NCBI GenBank assembly: GCA_052144935.1
Contig: JBKQPR010000359.1
Span: 1 to 46,721, forward strand
DNA length: 46,721 nt
Origin: JOPF133 sp052144935
GTDB taxonomy: Bacteria > Acidobacteriota > Terriglobia > Bryobacterales > Bryobacteraceae
Direction: 5' to 3'
Below are positions 19,735-27,209 of this stretch, piece after piece (the first letter of the stretch is position 1; the number at the start of each line of letters is the position of its first letter). The notes beneath the pieces are model-generated. The model was not told the DNA's origin. It did not search any database and saw only the letters and a program-made list of their open reading frames with translations. The position numbers and the translations under genes are program-made.

Positions 19735-19800
19735 AAGGAGTGTTTTCTCCGCGCTTCCTCTGCGTTCCCCGCGTCTCGGCGGTGAAAGCGCGATTCCCGG
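19735..19800. repeat. Half copy of the GCGGAGG hairpin repeat
   Basis: TCCGCGCTTCCTCTGCGTTCCCCGCGTCTCGGCGG-like sequence (described by position only) matches one arm of the hairpin repeats at 7611-7703 and 35829-35927. No gene is seen from 19662 to 19818. Confidence 0.4.
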
Positions 19801-19818
19801 CGTGACGGGGAGCTACTG

Positions 19819-20412
19819 TTAGCCCGCGTAACCCTGGGTGGCGAGGCGCTTCCCGCCTTCGCGGTGGGCCTCATCGGACATCGCGTGGACGCCGCCGGCG
19901 TCGATCCACCGATTGTAAAAATTGAACAGCGCGCACACCGTGATGGCGAAGTAAATCGCTTCGTCGGTCCATCCGGCGGCGCGTGCCGGTTGCATGTCTT
20001 CCGGCGCGATGCGCGGCGAGTCGTGGTTGACCTTATCCACAAAACGGAACAGCGCCTTGTGCTTTTCGTCCAGCGGCGAACTCTCCAAGTTGCGCAACAC
20101 GGCCCAGACCAACGCCTCATCGCCCAACAGTGCCGCCGCACCTGCGGCGTGGGATTTCACTCAAAACGGGCAATCGTTGCGATACGAAGTATACGCCGCG
20201 ATCAACTCCCGAATGCCCGGTGTCAGCGGCGCCGGGCCGCGCATGATCTCTTGCGTAAAGCGGGCCAGGTGCTGAGTGGCCTGCGGCAGGAACGCGAACA
20301 TGTGCCAGATCTGCGGGTATTCTCCCCCTTTGGCGCGCATCATCCCGATGAGGTCGCGATAAGGCCCGGGCTGAGGGCTCTGTTCCACTCCGGGTAGAAA
20401 CATCGGCTCCAT
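19819..20412 (-). CDS. AhpD/carboxymuconolactone decarboxylase-family selenoprotein (CxxU)
   Basis: Two adjacent open frames on the minus strand are in the same phase and separated only by a TGA at 20161-20163. Reading it as selenocysteine gives a 197-residue peroxidase-related protein of the AhpD/CMD family. The TGA falls exactly where the second Cys of the CxxCxxxH redox motif belongs (NDCPFUVKSHAAGAAALLG, U = TGA). Upstream is the family N-terminus MFLPGVEQSPQPGPYRDLI, and downstream LESSPLDEKHKALFRFVDKV. A GGU-loop hairpin follows the TGA. The probable role is reduction of peroxides with a thiol partner. The start is at 20412 (alternatives 20403 and 20427), so Sec is residue 84 here. Confidence 0.88.
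20134..20149 (-). promoter_or_regulatory. Bacterial SECIS-like hairpin of the AhpD-family gene
   Basis: On the minus strand CGCCGC pairs with GCGGCG (6 bp) around an AGGT loop (20140-20143). Seventeen nucleotides separate the TGA from the loop, the same spacing as in the deiodinase-like gene. This matches the bacterial SECIS rule of a short stem, a small loop with an early G and a 16-37 nt distance. Confidence 0.75.
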
Positions 20413-20433
20413 TTCAGGCTGGAGCACGGCACA

Positions 20434-20934
20434 TTGACGGTGAGACAGGCCCTACAGCGTGTTGACGGAAAGCTGCACTTGATCCCGACCAAGGCGGACA
20501 AAGTGCATACGATCAATCTGCCAGCCGTAACGACCTCTGCCCTTCACGCCCATCAGGTCAAGCAGATCGAGGAGCGTCGGGCCGCTGGAGAAAAGTGGCA
20601 CGATTCCGGATTCGTGTTCACGACGCCGACCGGTACGCCGCTCGACGCACGAGGAGTGATCCGGAAGTTTGATCGAATCCTCAAGCGCGGCACACTGCCG
20701 AAAATCCGTTTCCACGACCTTCGGCACTCGGTCGCTACGCTTCTACTTGCCCAAGGCGTGAGCCCGCGCTACGTATCGGAACTTCTAGCGCACAGCAGTG
20801 TATCGTTCACGATGCAGACCTACGCCCACGTATTGGACCAGACCAAACGCGAGGTAGCGGTACAGATGGACACGATTCTGAACCCCGTGGCTACGTCTGT
20901 GGCTACGGACCAGAATCAGAAGTTGGTCAATTAG
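20434..20934 (+). pseudogene. C-terminal fragment of a tyrosine recombinase
   Basis: Only the last 165 or so residues of a phage-type integrase remain. HDLRHSVATLLLAQGVSPRYV carries the H-x-x-R motif, LLAHSSVSFTMQTYAHV the second His and the nucleophilic Tyr. The N-terminal core-binding domain and the first catalytic Arg (usually in TGLRxGE) are missing, since homology begins abruptly at about VRQALQRVDGKLHLIPTK. It ends 20 bp from the tRNA-Arg gene and is not closely similar to the integrase of the present element. It looks like the relic of an older integration at the same site. Confidence 0.7.
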
Positions 20935-20953
20935 CTGTAAATCATTGATTCTA

Positions 20954-21030
20954 TGGTGCGCCCGGACAGATTCGAACTGCCGACCTTCTGGTTCGTAGCC
21001 AGACGCTCTATCCAACTGAGCTACGGGCGC
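20954..21030 (-). tRNA. tRNA-Arg (anticodon ACG)
   Basis: The minus-strand sequence folds into a full cloverleaf. Acceptor GCGCCCG pairs with the 3' CGGGCGC, the D-arm contains AGCTCAGTTGGATAGAGC, the anticodon loop is CTACGAA (ACG, read as ICG), and the T-arm loop is TTCGAAT. A discriminator A and an encoded CCA (20954-20956) follow. The 5' half, 20992-21030, is part of the 43-bp repeat that bounds the integrated element, so the 5' half and promoter of this copy come from the element. Confidence 0.95.
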
Positions 21031-21034
21031 GCAC
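20992..21034. repeat. attL (43-bp core repeat)
   Basis: Forty-three bases identical to 34462-34504. The repeat runs from the anticodon loop to four bases beyond the 5' end of the tRNA gene. Identity breaks at 21035. Confidence 0.9.
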
Positions 21035-21083
21035 TTTGTTATCAACTACTTACAGACAATGACGAAAGGAGGATTTTCGTTTT

Positions 21084-21102
21084 GTGCTAGATTTGTGCTA
21101 GA
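21084..21102 (+). promoter_or_regulatory. Paired GTGCTAGA repeat near attL
   Basis: Two copies of GTGCTAGA start 11 bp apart (21084 and 21095). Equivalent pairs occur at 34348-34367 near attR, at 21470-21486 (inverted) and at 24473-24490 (inverted, degenerate). A single TTTGTGCTA lies close by at about 21131. They could be integrase arm-type sites or operator half-sites. Confidence 0.5.
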
Positions 21103-21186
21103 CACCCCTTGACCCTGCCCTTTCGCACGGGTTTGTGCTACCGCCGTGGTTCCGTTGGTGTGCCGTGCGTCCATTGCCTCTACATC

Positions 21187-21465
21187 TTAGCATTGGGACG
21201 GGGGATTCTGCACGTGGATTGCGCCCTGATGAAGTTCCCGAATCTCTTCAGTCTTGCTCTTCCAGATTGAGATTCCGCCGCTCACGAACAGGCACCCGGT
21301 GGCCGCAATAACCATCCACAGCTTGCGTAGGCCGTACATCCAGAAACCCCAACCCGCCACCCCGATCATGCAGGAACCGAGGATAAGGCCCATCAAAAAG
21401 TAGCCCAGCCGGTCTGCTTTAAGGGCCTTCAGCGCTTTCGCATCTTCGGGGGAAAGGTTGTCCAT
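21187..21465 (-). CDS. Small two-helix membrane protein of the element
   Basis: This 92-residue protein has two membrane helices (LGYFLMGLILGSCMIGVAGWG and LWMVIAATGCLFVSGGISIW) between a charged N-terminus and a hydrophilic tail. The ATG at 21465 is preferred over a GTG at 21486. The GTGCTA repeat pair at 21470-21486 lies just before the start, so it may act as its operator. No family was recognised. It lies between attL and the integrase gene. Confidence 0.5.
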   Translation of the reverse strand: MDNLSPEDAKALKALKADRLGYFLMGLILGSCMIGVAGWGFWMYGLRKLWMVIAATGCLFVSGGISIWKSKTEEIRELHQGAIHVQNPPSQC

Positions 21466-21469
21466 CGAA

Positions 21470-21486
21470 TAGCACAAATCTAGCAC
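21470..21486 (-). promoter_or_regulatory. Paired GTGCTA repeat upstream of the small membrane protein gene
   Basis: On the minus strand GTGCTAGA (21479-21486) and GTGCTA (21470-21475) are spaced by 11 bp, the same arrangement as near attL and attR. Confidence 0.45.
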
Positions 21487-21570
21487 ACGGATTTGTTGAG
21501 GTTGGGGCCAGTGCAGGAGAGTTAAGGAAGTGGGCGCAGGTTGCCGGGTCCCTGCGCCCTGGTGGTGGGG

Positions 21571-22821
21571 TCACTTCTGGCCGTTGCCGGTCTTGCCGTT
21601 CAGGTACTTCGCCAGCTTGTCAGCCGCGTCATGCAGGTCCCGTTCGTCAACGATGTTGTAGCGGCTGAACATGCTGGTGGTCTTGTGGCCGCTAATCATC
21701 ATGGCCACTTTCTGGGGGACGCCAGCGCGAATGAGGTTGCGGACCCCGGTCCTGCGCAGGTCATGGAACAGCCGGTCAATCCCCTTGGCCGCGTTCCGCT
21801 GTTCGTCCGTCACGTCTTCGGGCCGGATTCCCAGCGTCTGGGCGGCTTCCAGGGTTTTCGTGGTTTCAACCGCCTTGGCCCAGCCCTTGCGGATGTCATC
21901 CACACGCTGGCCGCGCCGTGGGGACTTCCGATCTACGTACTTGCTGCCTTGCCGAAAAAACACCCACGGGGATTCCGGGCACAGGTCCGCGTGGCGCTGC
22001 TTCTGCGCTACAAGCATGTCATGCAGGTCCCCGCCCGGCCCACCCAGGGGAATGATGCGCGCTTCACCCGGCTTGGTCTGGTCCGCGCGCAGGCGCACGG
22101 CCCGGCCTTCAAGATCCACCTGGGGCCACTCCAGTGCAAGGATTTCGCCAAGCCTGCAACCTGTCCAGTAACCGAAGATGAACGGGCCGCGTTCATCCAT
22201 GGGCAGCGCGTCCCGGAACGCTTCGTACTCGCTGTGCTCCCAGAATCCTTGGCGCGCGTTCTGTTCCTTCTGGAACAGCCCCTTGAAATTCGGCATGTTG
22301 GCCGGGCCTACCTTGCCGTTGGATGCGCCCAGCGTGAAGGCCCTGCGCAGCAACCCCAGTTCCCGGTTGACGCTGGCCACCGCGCGGCCCGCTGCTTTGC
22401 GGCTGCGTATGTACGCAGTGATGACAGGCACCTTGACATTGGACGCCCGGTAGTCACCAAAGTGGGGCAGCAGGTACTTGTCAATCAGGTGCCGGGCCAT
22501 GCTGTCTACGCTGTGCCTGTCCTTCAGTTCGTAGTCTGCAATCACGTCGGTGAGCAATTCGGACATCAGCGTCCGGTCAATCTTGGTGCCCAGAAACTTG
22601 CCCGTGGTCACTTCGGTGATGCGCCGCTTCAGGTACTTCTGCGCTTCGTTGTAGCTGTCCTTGTGCGTCGATTCGCGGAACTGCTTACCGTTGACGCTGA
22701 ACTGGATATGCCACGTCGGGATTTCACGTTCAGTGCCATCTGCTTCAACCACCGTGCGCCTGTAGATGGTACCAAGGCCGCGCTGGGTTGGGGCTGTTTT
22801 CTTGTCTGTGGTGGCCGTCAT
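21571..22821 (-). CDS. int: Tyrosine-type site-specific integrase
   Basis: This 416-residue tyrosine recombinase integrates the element into the tRNA-Arg gene. Residues 10-75 are an arm-binding-like N-terminal domain, about 80-175 the core-binding domain, and 195-400 the catalytic domain. Catalytic residues are visible: R223 (TGCRLGEILALEW), H353 and R356 (FHDLRRTGVRNLI), H379 (ISGHKTTSMFSRY) and the nucleophile Y388. The gene lies near attL, pointing at the tRNA, as is usual. A single TAGCAC copy of the repeat found at the ends sits at 22844, just upstream. AGGTCC precedes the ATG. Confidence 0.93.
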   Translation of the reverse strand: MTATTDKKTAPTQRGLGTIYRRTVVEADGTEREIPTWHIQFSVNGKQFRESTHKDSYNEAQKYLKRRITEVTTGKFLGTKIDRTLMSELLTDVIADYELKDRHSVDSMARHLIDKYLLPHFGDYRASNVKVPVITAYIRSRKAAGRAVASVNRELGLLRRAFTLGASNGKVGPANMPNFKGLFQKEQNARQGFWEHSEYEAFRDALPMDERGPFIFGYWTGCRLGEILALEWPQVDLEGRAVRLRADQTKPGEARIIPLGGPGGDLHDMLVAQKQRHADLCPESPWVFFRQGSKYVDRKSPRRGQRVDDIRKGWAKAVETTKTLEAAQTLGIRPEDVTDEQRNAAKGIDRLFHDLRRTGVRNLIRAGVPQKVAMMISGHKTTSMFSRYNIVDERDLHDAADKLAKYLNGKTGNGQK

Positions 22822-22835
22822 AATTTAGGACCTGT

Positions 22836-23159
22836 TCAGACTGTAGCACAAAAACCAGACGCACTAAAAGAAATTTCTTTCTGGGGCAATTCCAGGGGCA
22901 GGGGACACCAGCCACGCTGCGCCCAAGGTGGCGCGGGCCGGGAAGCGCGCGCACCGTCTGCCGTGTTCGCATCCCGCAGCCAGCGTAGCTGTTGGCCGGT
23001 CTGTACGGTTGCGGGCCGGACGGTGTGCGGCGTGTCCGGCCAGCAGGCTTCAGCCAGACGGCGGGCTTGATCCTTCGTGCTGGCTTCCAGCACCCCCAGC
23101 CCGTACCAATCGGCGGGCCTGTGTGTCCACGTTGCGATTGCCAGATACAAGCGCGTCAT
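22836..23159 (-). CDS. Hypothetical element protein
   Basis: This 107-residue product begins MTRLYLAIATWTHRPADWYG and continues with DQARRLAEACWP. No family was recognised. Its ATG overlaps the TGA of the upstream gene (ATGA at 23156-23159), so it is translationally coupled to the MucR-like gene and precedes the integrase by 14 bp. The last third is Pro-rich and may be less ordered. Confidence 0.55.
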   Translation of the reverse strand: MTRLYLAIATWTHRPADWYGLGVLEASTKDQARRLAEACWPDTPHTVRPATVQTGQQLRWLRDANTADGARASRPAPPWAQRGWCPLPLELPQKEISFSASGFCATV

Positions 23160-23677
23160 TCGGCTGTTGCCTTGCGCGCGTTGTACCGCGCCCTGTACTC
23201 GCGTTCGCGTTCGTGCCGTTCCTTGCGGGCCTGCGCGCGTTCGGCTGCACCATCGGCCAACTTCTCACGCAACTGCTGCATGCGTTCAGCCTTGCCCACC
23301 GATAGCAGCAGAGCTTCGTCCAGCCGGGCTAATGGGTCAGGCTCAGTGGGACAGCGCCGTCTGGGATGGGCGCGGGGCGCGCTGGCCGCACGGGCAAGGT
23401 GCTGCGCGCGGCGTTCAGCGTAGGCCGGGTCCAGCGCCCTTTCCTGTTCCAACCTGGACCGGTATTGCACCAAGTCAGGCGCTTCCAGCGCGCAAACGAA
23501 CGGTATTCCAAAGCGTATGCGGTAGTCATCCGCCGTCATGCCGTGTTGGTGTTTTAGGTGCATCCCCAGACTCCTGAAGGACGCACCGCACACCAAGCAT
23601 TTGATGCGCGGCTGGGACAGGTACGCTTCTACCTGCCCCATCGTGGTGAACGCCTTTTGCTGTGACATAGGATTCAC
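23156..23677 (-). CDS. MucR/Ros-like zinc-finger DNA-binding protein
   Basis: This 173-residue protein has, at residues 24-60, IKCLVCGASFRSLGMHLKHQ followed by HGMTADDYRIRFGIP. That matches the C-x-x-C ... H-x(3)-H finger and the following hhxxYRxxWGLP-like stretch of the Ros/MucR repressor family. The C-terminal half is a long basic helix rich in Ala, Arg and Glu, unlike chromosomal MucR. It is probably a regulator of the element. The start overlaps the stop of the upstream gene (ATGA), making a tight operon from 24318 to 22836. Confidence 0.75.
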   Translation of the reverse strand: MNPMSQQKAFTTMGQVEAYLSQPRIKCLVCGASFRSLGMHLKHQHGMTADDYRIRFGIPFVCALEAPDLVQYRSRLEQERALDPAYAERRAQHLARAASAPRAHPRRRCPTEPDPLARLDEALLLSVGKAERMQQLREKLADGAAERAQARKERHEREREYRARYNARKATAE

Positions 23678-24318
23678 GCAGCAGCCACAGCAACGGGCCG
23701 CATCGGGGGACGTAGACGCTGTGGCCGGGTGCGCGTGTCCAGGGGTGTGCTGGGCACGATGGCCGCGCCGCGCGTAGTGGCGCTGAAGTACTCATCCAGC
23801 GGATACAGCGCGAACGGGGCCGTTTCACGGAAGACGCGTCCAAGCTTATGTTCCATGGTCTGCGTCATGGTGACGAATGCTTCCCGCGATAGGCTGGTGA
23901 AGTGGCGCTGCAACAGGTTCCAGTCTGCGCCCAGCAGGTAGTGGAACCGGAACAGATCCCATTCGGCTTCGGTCAGTGTGCGCTTACAAATCAGGTAGAA
24001 GTCTGCAATGTACTCTTCGGTCTTGCGGCCAAACGTCATGTGGGAACTGCGGCCCGTGCCCATCCCCAAGCGTTCCAGCTTCACGGTGGATGCGCCCTTG
24101 TCCTTCGTCACGCACGATTTGAAGCGGTTGAAGCACGCCTTAAAGATGGCGCGGGTAACACAGCCACACGGCACGCAGTACGTGCCGTGTTTCTGAAGTC
24201 CCAGCCCGTGGCAATGGGTACAGTGCATGCTGGCCAAGGCGATAGTCTGGGAGCGGTTCCACTCCATGTTGGCTTCACGCGTCAACGCGCCGTCAGCCAG
24301 CTTGCTTGTGATTTGCAT
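23674..24318 (-). CDS. Zinc-ribbon phage-type protein, paralogue B
   Basis: This 214-residue protein contains CTHCHGLGLQKHGTYCVPCGC at residues 33-53, a DnaJ-like CxxC...CxxC zinc ribbon. A conserved core follows (FKACFNRF; LICKRTLTEAEWDLFRFHYL; LGADWNLLQRHF) with LGRVFRETAPFALYPLDEYF near the end. The same core occurs in the neighbouring gene at 24569. The layout resembles proteins seen in temperate-phage regulatory regions, possibly antitermination-like, but that role is inferred. An ATG at 24267 is an alternative start that aligns better with the paralogue. Confidence 0.65.
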   Translation of the reverse strand: MQITSKLADGALTREANMEWNRSQTIALASMHCTHCHGLGLQKHGTYCVPCGCVTRAIFKACFNRFKSCVTKDKGASTVKLERLGMGTGRSSHMTFGRKTEEYIADFYLICKRTLTEAEWDLFRFHYLLGADWNLLQRHFTSLSREAFVTMTQTMEHKLGRVFRETAPFALYPLDEYFSATTRGAAIVPSTPLDTRTRPQRLRPPMRPVAVAAA

Positions 24319-24568
24319 TTCACATGTATAGTCGGGAATCAGACCTAGTTCTCTCCAATAAATTACTGATTCTAAACCACTTGCATGCTGTTTTCTGTCA
24401 AAACCGCCCTGTCACTTCCGCAACACGGAACCACAGTTTTGTTTCGGAAAATCGGCTGGCCAAGCCCCTGATTAGCACAGACAATAGCACATGGCCGAAT
24501 TCTGCGGCGCACAACTAGCTGATAACACGGAGAATATGACAATTAGCGCGTCTGGTTTGAGATCAGAC
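24319..24568 (-). promoter_or_regulatory. AT-richer spacer with a paired GTGCTA repeat
   Basis: No gene is seen in these 250 bp between the two zinc-ribbon paralogues. The base composition is lower in GC than the flanks. A degenerate pair of the element repeat lies at 24473-24490 (TTAGCAC and ATAGCAC, 12 bp apart), and this is probably the promoter region of the operon beginning at 24318. Confidence 0.45.
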
Positions 24569-25120
24569 CTACGCTGCCATCGGCGGGCGTAGCGGTTGGT
24601 ATCGCGCGGCTTTCGTGCCCGGAAACGGGGTAACCGTGGACCCAGGGGCCGTGGGTGCCATGTATTCGTCAAGCGGGTACAGGCCGAAAGGTTCAGTCTC
24701 GCGGAACGCGCGGCCCAGCTTCGATTCAATGTCATTGCAGGCGCGCTGGAAAGTACCCGTGTCCATGTTCAACCGACGCGCGCACAGCGCCGCGTCCGCA
24801 CCCAGCAGGTAGTGGAAACGGAACATTTCCCATTCGGCTTCCGTCAGCGTGCGTTTGCAAATCAGGTTGAAATCAACCATGTAGTCTACGTCGGTCCAGC
24901 CGAACACCCTGCGACGGCTGCCCTGCACACCCACGCAGTTCAGATTCACTATCCGCGCGCCCCGGTCTTTCTTCGTGCAAAACGTGAAGTGGCTGAAGCA
25001 CGCCTTGAAAATGGCGCGGGTGACGCAATCACAAGGCTGGGTCTTGCACATGCCCAGCCCCAGACAGGCCGGGCATTTCATGCTGGCTAAGCCGATAGCT
25101 GTTGAGCGGTTCCAATCCAT
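24569..25120 (-). CDS. Zinc-ribbon phage-type protein, paralogue A
   Basis: This 183-residue paralogue of the protein at 23674 shares WNRS..I.LASM, the four-cysteine ribbon (CPACLGLGMCKTQPCDC), LICKRTLTEAEWEMFRFHYL, LGADAALCARRL, and LGRAFRETEPFGLYPLDEYM. The two have diverged strongly outside these blocks, so the duplication is old or both came from the source phage. The ATG at 25120 aligns with the paralogue. An open frame reaching 25303 overlaps the upstream gene and is not coding-like. Confidence 0.65.
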   Translation of the reverse strand: MDWNRSTAIGLASMKCPACLGLGMCKTQPCDCVTRAIFKACFSHFTFCTKKDRGARIVNLNCVGVQGSRRRVFGWTDVDYMVDFNLICKRTLTEAEWEMFRFHYLLGADAALCARRLNMDTGTFQRACNDIESKLGRAFRETEPFGLYPLDEYMAPTAPGSTVTPFPGTKAARYQPLRPPMAA

Positions 25121-25232
25121 TTCAGAGTAAAAGTCCCTTTCGGAGATAGCGCGTTTAAACGTGCAAAGCAGTGGCCAGCAACGCTGCTGGCCACCAGTGG
25201 CGCGCCCATCGGCGCTGCGCCTGCGGCCCGCG

Positions 25233-25712
25233 TCACTCCGGGTAGTCCGCTTCCAGCAGCTTGGGCTTTGGGCCTTGCTCAGCTTCGATAGTGGCCGCGC
25301 CATGTTCAGCCATCATCATTGCGGCCTGTAGCAGGACTTCGGCAGCCCTGGGGTCAGCAATCAGCGGGGTCAAGTCGAACGTGGCCAGTTCCAACGGTCC
25401 TTCGTTCGCGCCCGTCACCTGAGTAGCGGTCAAGCGTGGGTAGAAGAAATTCGCCAGCGTCTTGCAAATGTCAATTTTCAGTTCGTGGCCAATCGCCACC
25501 TTGACCTTGCGCGGTTTGCCCTTGGCGTCGATCTCCACTTCGTCAACCACGTCTACGGTCAGCAGCTTCAGCATATATTCCAGTGGGTCCACGCCAAGCT
25601 GTTCGGCCAATTCGCGCGCCTGTGCGGCAGTCTTTTTCTTCCGGCCACCGTAGCGCGGGTGGTCTTCCTGAAACCGGTGGCCCACACCCGTGGGCTGTTT
25701 CTTCTCTTCCAT
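25233..25712 (-). CDS. Phage terminase small subunit-like protein
   Basis: This 159-residue protein begins with a basic segment (RFQEDHPRYGGRKKKTAAQA) and then LGVDPLEYMLKLLTVDVVDE, followed by LKIDICKTLANFFYPRL. This is the look of the N-terminal part of many phage small-terminase or DNA-packaging helper proteins: glycine-arginine linker, LGxDPLxxLL, and a helix ending in YPRL/YPKR. No large terminase is present in the element. If the call is right, it fits satellites that redirect a helper phage's packaging. It is suggestive rather than proven. Confidence 0.5.
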   Translation of the reverse strand: MEEKKQPTGVGHRFQEDHPRYGGRKKKTAAQARELAEQLGVDPLEYMLKLLTVDVVDEVEIDAKGKPRKVKVAIGHELKIDICKTLANFFYPRLTATQVTGANEGPLELATFDLTPLIADPRAAEVLLQAAMMMAEHGAATIEAEQGPKPKLLEADYPE

Positions 25713-26520
25713 GATGTCTTGATCCTGTGGTGCTGGGCATCCCAGGGGACCCCAGCATGATCGTGATGGCCGGGCCGGGGACTGGACAGCCCCCGGCCCT
25801 GGTGATGCGCACCCAGGGGGTGGCGTGATTCCGCCCCGTAGGCTCTGTTCGCTGCGGCGCGGCGCGGATTAGTAGGCCGCTATTGCCGGGCAGCCTGCAA
25901 GCGGTGCGAAGTACTCTGCACTGCAAAGTACATTGTACGCGTACCTTACGGTGATTAAGTACTTGTTAATCCGGTTCCGACTTTGCGAAAATCGCCAATA
26001 ACCCGATAATCCCAATACTCCAATACCCGGCCCGTTCCATCGGCAATTGCGAACGCTGAACTACACACGCGAGACGTGTAAAAACTTTTACAAGTCAGCC
26101 AAGCCGATTAAGTCAATAGTCCAATAAAGACACACGAAATAACGCGGTAAGACTTGAAATTTTTCTTACGCGTCTCGCGTGTGTGTAGTTAGGACTGAAG
26201 GGTTTACGCAACCCCTGGGATTGCGCGCGGATTTCCCCGGTTTCCGTATTGCCGTTCTGCATTGGCTGGCAAGCCCGATAGCAGGCCCACCACGCACGCC
26301 AAGAAACCACCCGGCACCGAACGTCAACCCTGCCCCCGTGGATGTCGCCACGGCCACGCTGGGCCACAGGGCGCGGACTCTGGCCGGTTTGCAGGACGGC
26401 TCTTGCACCGGTCTGCCACCAGGGGGGTGCCGGGCGCGGGGACCTTCAAGTCGGGCTTCTGATGTTGGCGCGTTTAAACATCGCTGAATGGTACGATACA
26501 AAGTGCTCCCGAAAATGGCG
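25713..26520. other. 808-bp non-coding control region with large inverted repeat
   Basis: No gene is supported on either strand. The part from about 25910 to 26190 is AT-rich for this genome. It contains three AAGTAC repeats with further GTAC palindromes (about 25909-25964), and an inverted repeat whose arms are 26059-26081 and 26166-26190 (AACTACACAC...GCGAGACG and complement, one mismatch and a 2-base gap). One of three GTTTAAAC palindromes lies at 26472-26479. It is a candidate origin, transfer or packaging site, or promoter cluster. Confidence 0.55.
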
Positions 26521-27036
26521 TCAGCGTCTGGGAACCCACTGAACAATCTGGTCTGCCTCTTCCCGGAACGATTCCTTGGAAACGGAACAACCCAAGTACA
26601 GCACGCGAACGACTTCCTGCCCCTTCTGGCCGGTCACGCGGAAGGTTCCACCCCTTGCCCGCGATTCCTGCTGTCCATCTGCGTCCCACTTCCACTGGAT
26701 TCCTTGGCGGGTGTGAATCTCTTCCTGAAGGAAGGCCAAGAACTTGGTCAGCATGCCGTATGTGGCCTTGAATTGCACGCGCGGGTAAGTGGGGCCTTGC
26801 ACGGGGATGTACGGGGGCGTCTCCGGGTACATCTTAACAATGCCTGATGCCTCAATGAAGCCGCGCCAGAAATCGCGGTTGCCCGTGCCGAACCGGTCAA
26901 TCAGGTTCGGGTCAAGGTCCACGTGCAGTTCAGCACTATCAGCGAATAGCATGCCCCGCAGGTATTCCGTTTGTTCGAGTATCTGCCCGAAATTCGGAGC
27001 GGTGTCTTCCGGGTACTCCAGTTTGGTTAGCATCAT
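26521..27036 (-). CDS. LAGLIDADG-fold endonuclease-like protein, catalytic Asp missing
   Basis: This 171-residue product has the single-domain LAGLIDADG homing endonuclease plan. The signature helix reads NRDFWRGFIEASGIV (residues 53-67), followed by a basic beta region with PRVQFKATYGMLTKFLAFLQ, and near the C-terminus FRVTGQKGQEVVRVLYLGCS with the family's TGxKAQExxRxLY pattern. In active members the signature ends DADG or DGDG. Here Ser64 takes the place of the metal-binding Asp, so cleavage is unlikely and a DNA-binding role is possible. The start is the ATG at 27036 with AAAGGAA upstream. It is free-standing, not inside an intron or intein. Confidence 0.7.
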   Translation of the reverse strand: MMLTKLEYPEDTAPNFGQILEQTEYLRGMLFADSAELHVDLDPNLIDRFGTGNRDFWRGFIEASGIVKMYPETPPYIPVQGPTYPRVQFKATYGMLTKFLAFLQEEIHTRQGIQWKWDADGQQESRARGGTFRVTGQKGQEVVRVLYLGCSVSKESFREEADQIVQWVPRR

Positions 27037-27209
27037 CGAATTCCTTTTTACATCAAAAGTCGGGGCGCAAGTGCCCGGATTGACAATGACGTAACGATAG
27101 AGAAACACGGCAGTAGGACGGAACGCGGGTTGCGCATTCCGTATAGTGGGACTGCTGAGATTTACTCTTCATTCGTCACTTGGGCCGGATCACCACCGGC
27201 CCGTCTTTT

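Noticed and set aside
21541..23070. Long plus-strand open frame of 509 codons
   Set aside because: Antisense shadow of the integrase gene, whose catalytic residues are all visible on the other strand.
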